From contig JAEOSR010000153.1 in assembly GCA_016840285.1 (NCBI GenBank), positions 1 through 64,000 on the forward strand: a stretch of DNA of 64,000 nucleotides, in the 5' to 3' direction. Origin of the DNA: Candidatus Hodarchaeota archaeon. Its GTDB lineage: Archaea; Asgardarchaeota; Heimdallarchaeia; Hodarchaeales; Hodarchaeaceae. The stretch's first letter is position 1, and every line of letters begins with the position of its first letter. The notes beneath the pieces are model-generated. The model worked only from the letters and a program-made list of their open reading frames with translations, was not told where the DNA came from and ran no database searches. Shown piece by piece: positions 1 through 9,273 of this stretch. The translations under genes and the position numbers were made by a program.

Positions 1-10
1 AATCCTTCTT

Positions 11-601
11 TTACGACATTTTTCGATGATAACTATTTTTACCAATTAGATCCTCCAATGACAATAGATAACTGAGTGTTATACTATTCTGTTGTTTAAA
101 TTCTTTCATATTCTCTTTATTCGTCATTCTATTGATAAAAACAAATAATGAGTCAATTTTCCCCCCATGGCTTCGAATAGTATTTAATAATGGGATTTTA
201 CTTTCACCTGAGGTAATAACATCATCAATCAGTAAAATCCGATTATTGGAAATATTTCCTTCAATTAATTTTTTTGTCCCATGATTTTTGGGTTCCAAAC
301 GAGCCAAAAAAAACTTTTTTTTTAATTTAAGAGCTAGAGCTACCCCTAAAGGAATACCTGCTAATGGGGGAGCTATAATGCCATCGAACTTACCAATAAT
401 TTCTGAATTTCTGATATAATCCGCTGCAATATTGATAATTTCTTGAAATTCCTCAGGAAAGTTTGGTAATATTCGTAAATCAATATATACGGAAGACTTT
501 GAGCCGTCTTTGAGTGTAAAATCACCAAATTTTAACACATTAATATTTTCTAAAGTTGAAATCAACTGTTTTGTTAAAGCTAAAGGGAATTGGGTCATCA
601 A
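11..601 (-). CDS. pyrE: Orotate phosphoribosyltransferase
   Basis: This enzyme joins orotate to PRPP to give OMP, the fifth step of UMP synthesis, in the cytosol. The 196-residue protein has the OPRT N-terminal motif around residues 28-43 (FTLKDGSKSS then YIDLR), the flexible catalytic loop RLEPKNHG at 101-108, and the PRPP-binding loop LLIDDVITSGES at 123-134. Two Met codons stand at the start and either could initiate. The length matches stand-alone archaeal PyrE and no decarboxylase is fused. It is divergent from pyrF, with about 150 bases between them that must hold both promoters. The family assignment is firm. Confidence 0.95.
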   Translation of the reverse strand: MMTQFPLALTKQLISTLENINVLKFGDFTLKDGSKSSVYIDLRILPNFPEEFQEIINIAADYIRNSEIIGKFDGIIAPPLAGIPLGVALALKLKKKFFLARLEPKNHGTKKLIEGNISNNRILLIDDVITSGESKIPLLNTIRSHGGKIDSLFVFINRMTNKENMKEFKQQNSITLSYLLSLEDLIGKNSYHRKMS

Positions 602-748
602 AATTCTTCCAGTTACTTGTTGTTAAATTAGTTTTTAGTACACAGGCTTTGAAATTTTGTAGGATAATTAGTTCTACAACCACTTTTTTTAATGAAAAAT
701 TAGGTTGATTTTTAAAAATTTTTAAGGTTGAAAGAGTTTTCTTGAATT

Positions 749-1531
749 ATGAGTTTCTCAAAGCTATTAGTAGCTTCTAAGGAAGAATCAAGGAGTAACA
801 TCTGTATTGGATTAGATTTAGCCACTCATGGAAGCCGAAAAGAAAAAACACTTCAGATAGATGAGGAAAAGACAGAAGTTATTCTTAACCTCATTGATAG
901 TCTAAATCCTTTTTGCTGCTCCTTTAAGGTAAATCGGCAATATATTCTTGATCTATCATTGGCTCAAACACAGAGGATAACGGCAAAAGCTCATGAACAT
1001 AATCGCCCTATGATTGTTGACCATAAAATCTCCGATATAGGAGCTTCAAATGAACAAATGTTGTATCGTTGTAAACAGGAAGGTTTTGATGCTTTCACCG
1101 CAAGTCCTTTTCCAGGGAATGTCGAAGAAATCTGTGCATTATCTCATTCATGCGGATTAACTTCAATAATCCTGGTTTTAATGTCTAATCCTGAAGCAGA
1201 ATGGATGAAATATAGCATTTTAAATGGAATCCCCCTTTATCAATATTTTGCTCGCTTGACAAATAAATATGCTGACGGTGCCGTGGTTGGAGCTACTGGA
1301 CATGTTGGGATGAAAGAATTGAAAACCATTGCAGAAGAGATTTCTGGAAAAGTTATTTTATCTCCAGGTGTTGGAGCACAAGGAGGAGAGATTGAGAAAT
1401 TATTAACAGCATTTAAAGACGATGTGATATTCAATATAGGTCGTGCGATAATCTATCATAATAATCCAGTAGAGGAAATAAAGAAGTTTAACAAATCTGT
1501 TAAATCGATTTATAGCTCAATGGGTCTTTAA
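749..1531 (+). CDS. pyrF: Orotidine 5'-phosphate decarboxylase
   Basis: This enzyme decarboxylates OMP to UMP, the last step of the de novo pathway. The 260-residue protein shows the catalytic D-x-K-x-x-D array at D91, K93 and D96 (VDHKISDIG). The phosphate-binding PGVGAQGG lies at 206-213 and GRAI at 231-234. The GAQGG form and the length resemble the longer type 2 PyrF subfamily rather than the roughly 210-residue form common in archaea. That subtype call rests on motif memory and is less certain than the enzyme call. pyrC starts one base after its stop, so the two are co-transcribed. Confidence 0.93.
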   Translation: MSFSKLLVASKEESRSNICIGLDLATHGSRKEKTLQIDEEKTEVILNLIDSLNPFCCSFKVNRQYILDLSLAQTQRITAKAHEHNRPMIVDHKISDIGASNEQMLYRCKQEGFDAFTASPFPGNVEEICALSHSCGLTSIILVLMSNPEAEWMKYSILNGIPLYQYFARLTNKYADGAVVGATGHVGMKELKTIAEEISGKVILSPGVGAQGGEIEKLLTAFKDDVIFNIGRAIIYHNNPVEEIKKFNKSVKSIYSSMGL

Positions 1532-1532
1532 A

Positions 1533-2777
1533 TTGCTTATAAAAAACGCCTCGATCTGGTATCGTGAGCAAATCCTTCATGGTCACGTTCTTGTGAATGA
1601 AGAAACTGGTTTAATTGACCGAATCTCGCTTTCAAAAACAATAGGATTTGGTACCGAAAATTTAGTAATTAATTTGAAAGGAAAGCTACTCATTCCAAGT
1701 CTTGTTGATATTCATTGCCATTTAAGGGATTTCGAAGAAAGTTATAAGGAAACATACGAAACTGGGGCTCTTGCAGCGGCCGCAGGAGGGTTTACAACTG
1801 TTTTCGACATGCCAAATAAAGTAAATCCCATTAATTCTTCTAAAAGTCTCACAAAAGCTTTAGAAATATCTGATGGAATTCAGTGGTGTGAGATTATCCC
1901 TTATTTTCTCTTAAATAAAGATACTGAACCAATCCTCATATCTAATTACCCTTATTCGAAAGCCTATCTTGGAATTACGATTGGGAATTATGTAACTGAT
2001 ATTTCAGAAGTTACAGCTTTTTTAACCCAATCATCAGGAGTCTTAGCTGTTCATTGTGAAGATAACACGAGGATCAATGATAATCTAAAAAGATTTCAAG
2101 TCACTCTGGAGAACCATGGGAAAATCCGAGATTCTCAAACTGAGTTACTTGCGATAAAAAATCTTCTAGAAGCAACAAAAGATATAGTAACAAAAGGAAA
2201 ATTACACATAGCTCATATCACTCTTTCAAAATCAGTAAAAATTTTACAATCAAGGGGTGTATCCTTTGAAGCAACACCACATCATCTCTTTCTGAATGAT
2301 GATGATTTTTATCAGCTTGGTGTGAAAAGCATCATGAATCCTCCATTAAGATCAAAAGCTGAACAAAAGAAGTTATTTGAGGCTTTTCTTGGAGGCCGAA
2401 TCCCGATAATAAGTACTGACCATGCACCACACACAATGCAAGAGAAAGAAGATCTTGAATTAGCTGGAGTCCCTGGATTGGAAACATGTCTTCCTCTTTT
2501 ATTTAATTATTTCAAACCTATAGATATGAGGAAATTGACACTTATTATAAACTCTTTGGCAATAAATCCACGCTCTCTGATGAGTTTATCTGGAAAAGGG
2601 ATCATTGCTGTAAACGAACCCGCCAATTTGACTGTTATAGATCTTAAGAAGAGAAAGGTAGTTAAAGGAGATGATCTTAAGACGAAGTGTAAATGGAGTC
2701 CTTGGGAAGGAATAGAATTGCAGGGGTGGCCAGTTCTCACCATTCGTGAAGGAAAAATCACCCATAACGATCTTTGA
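1533..2777 (+). CDS. pyrC: Dihydroorotase
   Basis: This zinc amidohydrolase cyclises carbamoyl aspartate to dihydroorotate, step three of the pathway. The 414-residue protein has the metal-binding H-x-H at 61 and 63 (DIHCHLRD), the MPNKVNP segment typical of class I dihydroorotases, and STDHAPH at 294-300 with a metal-ligand Asp. The length fits a catalytically competent class I enzyme. The start is TTG one base after the pyrF stop, and no ATG fits as well at the N-terminus. The gene is convergent with pyrK, with only 14 bases between the two stops. Confidence 0.94.
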   Translation: MLIKNASIWYREQILHGHVLVNEETGLIDRISLSKTIGFGTENLVINLKGKLLIPSLVDIHCHLRDFEESYKETYETGALAAAAGGFTTVFDMPNKVNPINSSKSLTKALEISDGIQWCEIIPYFLLNKDTEPILISNYPYSKAYLGITIGNYVTDISEVTAFLTQSSGVLAVHCEDNTRINDNLKRFQVTLENHGKIRDSQTELLAIKNLLEATKDIVTKGKLHIAHITLSKSVKILQSRGVSFEATPHHLFLNDDDFYQLGVKSIMNPPLRSKAEQKKLFEAFLGGRIPIISTDHAPHTMQEKEDLELAGVPGLETCLPLLFNYFKPIDMRKLTLIINSLAINPRSLMSLSGKGIIAVNEPANLTVIDLKKRKVVKGDDLKTKCKWSPWEGIELQGWPVLTIREGKITHNDL

Positions 2778-2791
2778 ATAATGTATAATGA

Positions 2792-3640
2792 TTAAATGAA
2801 AGGGTACTTTGAACCATCAGCCTTTCTTCCAAATTTTCCAAAATCTTCAACTTTTGCTAAGGTATCTCCGCGAAATACTGGACCATCTTGACAAATGCTG
2901 AGTCCTATATCATCTAAGAAGCATGATCCACAAATCCCAAAACCACATCTAATATAACGATCTGCTAAACATATTTGAATATACTTCTCAAGATTATGAT
3001 CTTGGGCAATAGTTAGAACTTTCTTAAGCATTAACTCTGGACCACATGTACATATCTTCCAGCTTAATTGCTCATCTATATGATCGTCAAGAAAATTTTC
3101 CAATTTTTCTGACACTAATCCATTAAATCCATAGGATCCATCCTCGGTGCAAAATTTGCAAGTAATTGGTAATTTTTCAAATTCTTCTCTAAATAATAAT
3201 TCAGTCTTGGTGTTTGCTCCATGTATTAGTATGATATTTGTGGATTTGGATGAACTGCTGATCACTTGGTGAATTAGAAAGCGTAGGGGAGCTATTCCTA
3301 TACCCCCAGCGACAATTAACACGTTTTCCAAGAATTCAAGATTAAATCCATTTCCAAATGGTCCTCTTAGGCCTATCAAGGCATTTTCTTCCTTTTTAAT
3401 AATTTCATTTGTTATAGGCCCGACTCCGCGAATCGTAAAGGACAGTACATTCTTTTGATAGTGATTGACCGCGATTGGAATCTCATCATTCCCAGGCAGC
3501 CAGAGCATGAAATACTGACCTGGAATTACTCTAGGTTCTTTCCCTTTAGGAATTGAAAAACTGATTGTTGATGTACTGTCATTCTCCAAATGTTTCCTAA
3601 AGATTGGTAAGCAATAAGGAAGATTGTAGCGATTAATCAT
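2792..3640 (-). CDS. pyrK: Dihydroorotate dehydrogenase electron-transfer subunit
   Basis: This iron-sulfur flavoprotein passes electrons from the PyrD FMN to NAD. The 282-residue protein has an FAD-binding beta-barrel (PGQYFMLWLPG near 40), a nucleotide-binding GGIGIAPLRFL and a C-terminal [2Fe-2S] site C232-x4-C237-x2-C240-x9-C250. That layout is PyrK and not a generic ferredoxin reductase. Its start overlaps the end of pyrD by 8 bases, which supports a PyrD-PyrK complex (class 1B). It is the last gene of the pyrB-I-D-K operon. Confidence 0.93.
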   Translation of the reverse strand: MINRYNLPYCLPIFRKHLENDSTSTISFSIPKGKEPRVIPGQYFMLWLPGNDEIPIAVNHYQKNVLSFTIRGVGPITNEIIKKEENALIGLRGPFGNGFNLEFLENVLIVAGGIGIAPLRFLIHQVISSSSKSTNIILIHGANTKTELLFREEFEKLPITCKFCTEDGSYGFNGLVSEKLENFLDDHIDEQLSWKICTCGPELMLKKVLTIAQDHNLEKYIQICLADRYIRCGFGICGSCFLDDIGLSICQDGPVFRGDTLAKVEDFGKFGRKADGSKYPFI

Positions 3641-4577
3641 GAGCCATCCCTCTTAACTCTTCTAAAGATACATTTTCTTGAATAAGATACGATTCCAGTC
3701 CTTTGAGTAATTCTGTGATCAGGATTTTGGGTGATGGATAATTATGAAGTGCAGATCCTATTTGGACGGCACTTGCTCCTGCTAAGAAATATTCTACGAT
3801 GTCTTCCCACTTAGAAATCCCCCCTGTTCCTATTAAAGGTATTTTTGATCCGATAGATTCGAAAAGATCGTAAATAGCCCTTAATCCAACAGGTTTGATG
3901 GCTCTACCCGAAAGTCCCCCTTTTATATTGCCTAAAATTGGTTTCCTTACCTTAATATCAATGAGTAACGCTTTAATGGTATTAATAGCTACAAGAGCAT
4001 CAGCACCCGCGGATACAGCAGCCTCTCCTATCTTCGTTATATCAGCGATATTGGGAGTTAATTTAACCCAGATAGGAATTTCGGAAGCGGTTTTAACTTT
4101 TGTAACTATCTCTTCAACTATTTCGGGATCCGTACCAACAGCCATGCCTAACTTTTTAGCGTGAGGACAGCTTAAATTTAATTCAAACGCGATTGGTTTG
4201 GTTTTCATTTTAAATTTTCCAAGACAATCTATTACGGAAATAAATTCATCGGGAGAAGAACCAAAAACTGAAACAATGAGTCTCACGTTGGAATCGATAT
4301 TTTGGAGTTCCCCTCCAAATTTGGAACAGCCAGGATTTGCTAATCCGATTGCATTGATAACTGAAAGGATTTCTGGAATATAAAGGACTGACGGATTCGG
4401 GTAACCTTTTCGTGGTTTAATACCTATTGATTTGGTAGTTACTGCCCCAAATCCTTCATGGAATGATCGATTGAGGGTGGAGTAGGTAGACCCCAATATC
4501 CCAGAAGCTAAAATTAGCGGATTTCTGATTTCAACATTCCCAATGGTGGTTTTTAGGTTTTTCATAATCATTCTCAA
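3633..4577 (-). CDS. pyrD: Dihydroorotate dehydrogenase, class 1B catalytic subunit
   Basis: This FMN enzyme oxidises dihydroorotate to orotate. The 314-residue reading has GLANPG near 78-83, ELNLSCPH at 132-139 with the catalytic Cys137 expected of class 1 enzymes, and a C-terminal phosphate-binding GTGGIS. Class 2 membrane enzymes use Ser here, so Cys plus the neighbouring pyrK argues for class 1B. The longest start is a TTG overlapping the pyrI stop (TTGA). In-frame ATG codons follow at 4571 and 4565, so the true start could be 2 or 4 codons later. Confidence 0.94.
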   Translation of the reverse strand: MRMIMKNLKTTIGNVEIRNPLILASGILGSTYSTLNRSFHEGFGAVTTKSIGIKPRKGYPNPSVLYIPEILSVINAIGLANPGCSKFGGELQNIDSNVRLIVSVFGSSPDEFISVIDCLGKFKMKTKPIAFELNLSCPHAKKLGMAVGTDPEIVEEIVTKVKTASEIPIWVKLTPNIADITKIGEAAVSAGADALVAINTIKALLIDIKVRKPILGNIKGGLSGRAIKPVGLRAIYDLFESIGSKIPLIGTGGISKWEDIVEYFLAGASAVQIGSALHNYPSPKILITELLKGLESYLIQENVSLEELRGMAHD

Positions 4578-5074
4578 AGCATCAAAGAGATATGCTCATG
4601 AATATTAAAGGTCACATCACAATATACACATCGTAAGCTTATTGGGTGCTGATCATTTAATACTGTAAATTCAGACTCAACATCCTCATGTTGGCTTGTT
4701 ATACAATTCAACCCTGGACATTTCAATACTCCCGAAATTTTCTTTGGAATCTTTATTTTTTCTTTTTCTATTATTTTATAATCCTTTATATATGCAATGT
4801 TGCTACCAGATATCAATAAACCTAATTTTTTAATATTTAAATCTTCCCTATTCATATTGCGAATCTTTAATATATCTTTTCTTCCAAACTTACGTGAAGG
4901 AAGATTAATAGCTACAAACACAGAGTGAGGAAAGTTTTCATCAATGTTTAACGCTTTCAATGCATAAAATGCTCTTCCTGGAGGTGTAATATGGTCAATA
5001 ACTATTCCATTATCGATTTTTGCCACAATAAGCTCTTTTTCTGTCTTCTTTCCTGTATTATTCAATAGATTCAT
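4574..5074 (-). CDS. pyrI: Aspartate carbamoyltransferase regulatory chain
   Basis: This is the regulatory subunit of ATCase; it binds nucleotide effectors and holds the catalytic trimers together. The 166-residue protein has the allosteric domain first and then a zinc domain with C119-x4-C124 and C149-x2-C152, the classical PyrI pattern. It overlaps pyrB by 17 bases upstream and pyrD by 4 bases downstream, so translation of the three is probably coupled. The presence of PyrI implies that ATCase here is feedback-regulated by nucleotides; the effector cannot be read from the sequence. Confidence 0.94.
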   Translation of the reverse strand: MNLLNNTGKKTEKELIVAKIDNGIVIDHITPPGRAFYALKALNIDENFPHSVFVAINLPSRKFGRKDILKIRNMNREDLNIKKLGLLISGSNIAYIKDYKIIEKEKIKIPKKISGVLKCPGLNCITSQHEDVESEFTVLNDQHPISLRCVYCDVTFNIHEHISLML

Positions 5075-6011
5075 CTCCCAATAGCTGGTTTAAGATCGCC
5101 ATTCTTATATAAACACCATTCTTGGCTTGTGTGAAGTATTTTGCCTGTGGGAAGCGATCTATTTCATATGGGATTTCATCCACTCTGGGTAAAGGATGTA
5201 AAATCAATGATTTTTCTTTAGCTGATTTGAGCATTGATGGGTGTAGTTGGTAAGAACCTTTGACTTTTTGATAGAGCATTGGATCAGGAAATCTTTCTTT
5301 CTGTAATCTTGTGACATATAAGACATCAAATTCGTTAATTACTTCTGTTATATCTTCTGTTTCGATTAATTCTAAATTTGTTTCCTTAAGATCCAGTCGT
5401 AAGTCTTCTTGCAGACGTAAAGAAGGGTGAGAGATGAGATTAATGGTATTCCTGCCAAACTTACTCAAGGCTAAAAGCAATGATGAAATTGTCCTACTAT
5501 ATCTTAAATCTCCCATAAGCGCTACATTTAATCCAGAGAGTCGGCCAAAAAATTCACGAATTGTAAAGATATCAAGAAGCGCCTGGGTTGGATGTTCCTG
5601 ACTTCCTGATCCTCCTGAGATGACTGGTACTCCAAATTTTTGTGCAATTTCTGCTGCTAACTTGGCTGAACCTCGTAGTGGATGGCGAATTACAATCCCA
5701 TCTGCATAGTTTGCCAACATCGTAATCGTATCAGAAAGTGATTCCCCTTTTTCAAGAGAAGTTCCTGTGCTACTTGAAAAACCAGTAATGCTACCTCCAA
5801 GTCTTAACATAGCAGTTTCAAAAGATAAACGAGTTCGTGTGCTAGGTTCCCAAAAAGCCAAGGCCAATATTTTTGCAGTGAGTCGATTGTGGAAATCAGA
5901 AGGAGTTTGTTTGATCAATTTGGCAGAATCTAGAATTCGAAGGATATCGTGTTCTTTTAAATCTCGGATTGCAATTAAATGCGAAGTTCTTGATTTCTGA
6001 TTACCAACCAT
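5058..6011 (-). CDS. pyrB: Aspartate carbamoyltransferase catalytic chain
   Basis: This enzyme condenses carbamoyl phosphate with aspartate, the committed step of pyrimidine synthesis. The 317-residue protein has the carbamoyl-phosphate loop STRTR at 57-61, the second-domain motif HPTQALLD at 140-147 and an HPLPR segment near the C-terminus. The ATG at 6011 has a GGAG about nine bases upstream. It is the first gene of the pyrB-I-D-K operon. No carbamoyl-phosphate synthase is in the window. Confidence 0.95.
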   Translation of the reverse strand: MVGNQKSRTSHLIAIRDLKEHDILRILDSAKLIKQTPSDFHNRLTAKILALAFWEPSTRTRLSFETAMLRLGGSITGFSSSTGTSLEKGESLSDTITMLANYADGIVIRHPLRGSAKLAAEIAQKFGVPVISGGSGSQEHPTQALLDIFTIREFFGRLSGLNVALMGDLRYSRTISSLLLALSKFGRNTINLISHPSLRLQEDLRLDLKETNLELIETEDITEVINEFDVLYVTRLQKERFPDPMLYQKVKGSYQLHPSMLKSAKEKSLILHPLPRVDEIPYEIDRFPQAKYFTQAKNGVYIRMAILNQLLGDESIE

Positions 6012-6212
6012 TATTGGTTCTCCTTATTACCAATTTATCCATTATTTTTTTTGAATCCTGAATAAGCTTCATTTTGAGTAATAAACTGAATTTATATCTA
6101 AATCGAAATTGGGTTATAAGTGTATTTGCATTGATTTCTTTTCTGCTACAGTATTGTACCTAATAATGAGTTCAATTGTTTTTAAAAATTTTTTCTAGCT
6201 ATAATCATCTAT

Positions 6213-6884
6213 CTATTGAAAAAAAGAAACAATTTCTTTCAAGTTTTTCGTTTGGCAAACAAGGTCTGCAGCTGCAGCTACTCGTTCTGATCTTGGTTCT
6301 ATTGTGATAGAAAGCCCTGCGGCCTTAAACATATCAATGTCAGCTGTTGAATCTCCAATCGCAATTGAATTCTCCGGAAGTATCTTAAATCGTTGAAGGA
6401 GATCGTTTAGGATATTTCCTTTCTCTTTCCATCCTATATTTACTCTTACCTCCCCTGTAATTAGATTGTTGAATCTAATTAGTTCGTTTCCAATCCAATA
6501 ATCAAATCCAAGTTGCAGTGCAATCTTCTTTACAATATCTTCGAGGCCCATCGATAATATTATCAATTTGCATCTCTTATCTTTCAAGAAAGAGACAAGT
6601 TCTATAGTACCTTCACGTAACTCGATGCTTGCGATGGCTTCTTGATATTCCTCCTCTGTACGGCCTATCCAAACTTCAGCATCAGCTTTACAAAATTCAT
6701 AGTAAGAGATATCTCCTCTAAGGAAGCGCTGTAAAAACGCTTCACCATGAGTTTCCCATGTCCCAAAAAATTCATGGACAGCTTGCCATGATGATCTAAA
6801 GTCTGCAGTTGTTAGAGTTCCATCTAAATCGAAAGCTATTAATGTAGACTCTGATAATTGAATTCGTTCACTGCTTTTTTTCAT
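6213..6884 (-). CDS. HAD-family phosphatase, SerB-like
   Basis: This is a haloacid dehalogenase-type phosphatase of the phosphoserine phosphatase branch, using an Asp nucleophile and magnesium. The 223 residues show motif I DLDGT at 19-23 (nucleophile D19, acid D21), a small helical cap, motif II around LSMG (110-113), a Lys in the GWKEKGN region, and motif III GDSTADIDM at 177-185. The length and cap fit SerB, but HAD substrates are hard to predict from motifs and no serine genes are nearby. It stands alone between pyrB and the divergent gene at 7012. Confidence 0.8.
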   Translation of the reverse strand: MKKSSERIQLSESTLIAFDLDGTLTTADFRSSWQAVHEFFGTWETHGEAFLQRFLRGDISYYEFCKADAEVWIGRTEEEYQEAIASIELREGTIELVSFLKDKRCKLIILSMGLEDIVKKIALQLGFDYWIGNELIRFNNLITGEVRVNIGWKEKGNILNDLLQRFKILPENSIAIGDSTADIDMFKAAGLSITIEPRSERVAAAADLVCQTKNLKEIVSFFQ

Positions 6885-7011
6885 GAAGGGAGACTAACCA
6901 CGGTAATTAAAAATGATTTTCGATTGTAATGAGAAAGTTTAATTAAGACTGGCTAGATGTTTGTTATAAAGTACTGCTCTAGGCTCAAATCATACAAAGG
7001 ATGAGAATAGA

Positions 7012-8055
7012 ATGCGTGTAATAGTCAGTGGCATCAGTGGTTCTGGTAGATCCGACGCGGTTGCTGATTTGGAAGACTATCTTCAAAAAAACTACCCCAA
7101 GAAGAAAATAGTCATAATGAACACCAATCGAATGATGTGGAAAACCGCTCAAGAACTTAGGATGGATGTTAAGCGTGAAAAGATGTTGGATCTTTCCCCG
7201 CCAACTCTTCAAGCTCTAAGATCTACTGTTTTCGAACGCATTCTTCGGGAGGTAGAAGAACTAGAAGAAAAACATGATGAACTCGCAATCATAATTAATA
7301 CTCATGCAACTTTCAGATGGAGAGAACATTTATTAGCTGGCTGGGATTTCTTCTATTTAACAAAATTGAAACCTGATCTTTTTATTACAATCATAAATAT
7401 AATTAATGAAATTTATGAAACACTCGAAGCAAATCCACTTTGGAAGGGAATGAATAATCGGCTTCAATTAGGAATATGGCAAGAAGAAGAAGCTTTTACG
7501 ACAAAACTCATGGCTGATATTTTAAAAAAGCCATTTTATATTGTTGCTCGTCGTCAACCACCTAATACTCTTTATCGGCTAATTTTTGAACACGAAGTAA
7601 GCGAAAAAGTCTATTTATCTTACCCAATGACCCATCTCAAAGATGATTCAAAAAAAAACGAAATTGACACATTGGCAGCAAAACTTAGAGATTTAGGATT
7701 CGTAGTATTCGATCCAGGCACTATGGAATTAGAAAAAATCCATGTTGATATACCTGAAGATATCCGGATGTTTGACTTTTACCAAACTGTCTACCGTGAT
7801 TTTCAACTTATAGATCAAGGAACCATGGTAGTTGTGTTCTACCCTGAAATCGTGCATTCGAGTGGGGTTGTTAATGAACAAGCTTATGGATTTCGTAACA
7901 ATAAGTATGTTTTTGCCGTGTTTCCTGCAGAGAACTTTAGTCCTTTCACGTCATTCTTTGCTGACAAAACATTCATGTCTGTAAAAGCCCTCATACAGTT
8001 TCTACAGGAAGAATTTCTTCCTTCTCGTCAAACAGTAAAAGATCGAGAAAAATGA
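7012..8055 (+). CDS. AdkA-like P-loop domain fused to a nucleoside deoxyribosyltransferase-like domain
   Basis: This 347-residue protein has two domains. Residues 1 to about 195 resemble archaeal adenylate kinase AdkA in layout: an N-terminal P-loop, a NTHATF segment and a KPDLF segment. The P-loop reads GISGSGRS (7-14), so the usual lysine is arginine. From about 205 (EKVYLSYPMTH) the fold looks like a nucleoside 2-deoxyribosyltransferase or related Rossmann domain, with FDPGTME and a late SSGVVNEQAYG segment that may carry the active-site Glu. A nucleotide-sensing or salvage role is inference. The gene is monocistronic and divergent from the HAD gene. Confidence 0.6.
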   Translation: MRVIVSGISGSGRSDAVADLEDYLQKNYPKKKIVIMNTNRMMWKTAQELRMDVKREKMLDLSPPTLQALRSTVFERILREVEELEEKHDELAIIINTHATFRWREHLLAGWDFFYLTKLKPDLFITIINIINEIYETLEANPLWKGMNNRLQLGIWQEEEAFTTKLMADILKKPFYIVARRQPPNTLYRLIFEHEVSEKVYLSYPMTHLKDDSKKNEIDTLAAKLRDLGFVVFDPGTMELEKIHVDIPEDIRMFDFYQTVYRDFQLIDQGTMVVVFYPEIVHSSGVVNEQAYGFRNNKYVFAVFPAENFSPFTSFFADKTFMSVKALIQFLQEEFLPSRQTVKDREK

Positions 8056-8103
8056 TGATAAGGTTCTTTTGAACAATCATTTTCGGAAAAAACTGCTGAT
8101 TGA

Positions 8104-9273
8104 TTATCTTTTTTTGAAATAAGAAATTTCTAATGTTGCTATGATGATCATTAGAACAAATCCAAATAAAAATTCAAATCCTGGTGTTTTATCATCTGTA
8201 GTTTTTGATGAGCCAGCTTCAGGAAATATTGGGGGCATCCATTGCTTATTAAGTCCTGTGGTATCTATACTTAATGAAGTAAGGTCTTCTTCACTTAATT
8301 CAGTCATTAATCCTGAATCCATTAAGGCGGTGTACCACAGATTGGCTGTGTATATCGCCACAAGATCAAGTCGTGCATTTATCATCTCACTAAGAATAGC
8401 CCACATGTCTTTGTTTGTATCCTTTGTTCTTACCCCACTTGGGGCTATCGTTTTGTCAGTTTCTAGAACAAAAGAAACATTCCCAAGGCCAGTTTCTATG
8501 GAATTAAGTGTTTGATTAATTGGCGAATCTACATAAACAGCAGGCTTATGAGTGAAGTTTACCTCAGCCAGATACCCTGTAGTTTCGTGATCTAATAATG
8601 GATATTCAATAAAATCATGGATCCCCCCCTGGCCTGTGAGTTCTCCATTATAATTAACAGTCGCATGGAGTGGCATTGTTGCATCAGCTACATAATGAGC
8701 CAACCACCCCATATGAATAATTGTAAGACGCCAAATAGTGTTGTTTGATGGATTATCAGCAATAATTGACATGTAATCAGTTATTTTTCTAGTGAAATTA
8801 TGGACAGTCCATTCAACAACCCCTTTTTGATATTTTTTGCTCGTACTAGATACATTGGTGCTTACAAATTCTATATCTTCAGTCGTAAATTGTCCATCTA
8901 TTAAATGTGCATTTTCTGGTGTAGACACATTGTAAATAGTGCCGTCGCGTTCCTTTGTATCATGATCATCGTAATGTCGGGGCGCTTCTTGATTGTATAG
9001 ATCCATGTAATTATATTTCAGATATTCCCGATATCAATCAGGGCCTTCAGCGTGAAGATATAGAAAGTCAGAAAAATCCATGAAGAATTCCATCCAAGGA
9101 GAAGGGAGAGAAAAAATGGCATGTTCAGCAATCATACCCTGAGTTTGTTCATCCCATTGAATCTTAGCCTGAACTGTTCTAGTTTGGGTTTCTATAATCA
9201 TTGGTGTAATCGTAATAAGTATAATAAAGAAGATTAGTAAGTTGTTCTTCTGCAGAAATTTTGTTATTTTCAT
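8104..9273 (-). pseudogene. Zinc-dependent phospholipase C-like secreted protein, interrupted by an in-frame TGA
   Basis: One reading frame runs from the ATG at 9273 to the stop at 8104, broken only by TGA at 9036-9034. The first 79 residues carry a signal peptide (hydrophobic stretch about 12-30) and then AEHAIFSLPSPW. After the TGA the frame continues with EAPRHYDDHD and HMGWLAHYVADATMPLHA, the His/Asp-rich zinc site expected of the S1-P1 nuclease/phospholipase C fold. The C-terminus has TPGF, a hydrophobic helix and a basic tail, like a PGF-CTERM anchor. The interruption could be a nonsense mutation, a sequencing error or a recoded codon. Other genes here use TGA as an ordinary stop, so general reassignment is unlikely. 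Confidence 0.7.

Noticed and set aside
8053..8100. Box C/D sRNA after the AdkA-like gene (ATGATGA then CTGA)
   Set aside because: The C box is formed by the stop codon of the gene and the inner boxes are missing.
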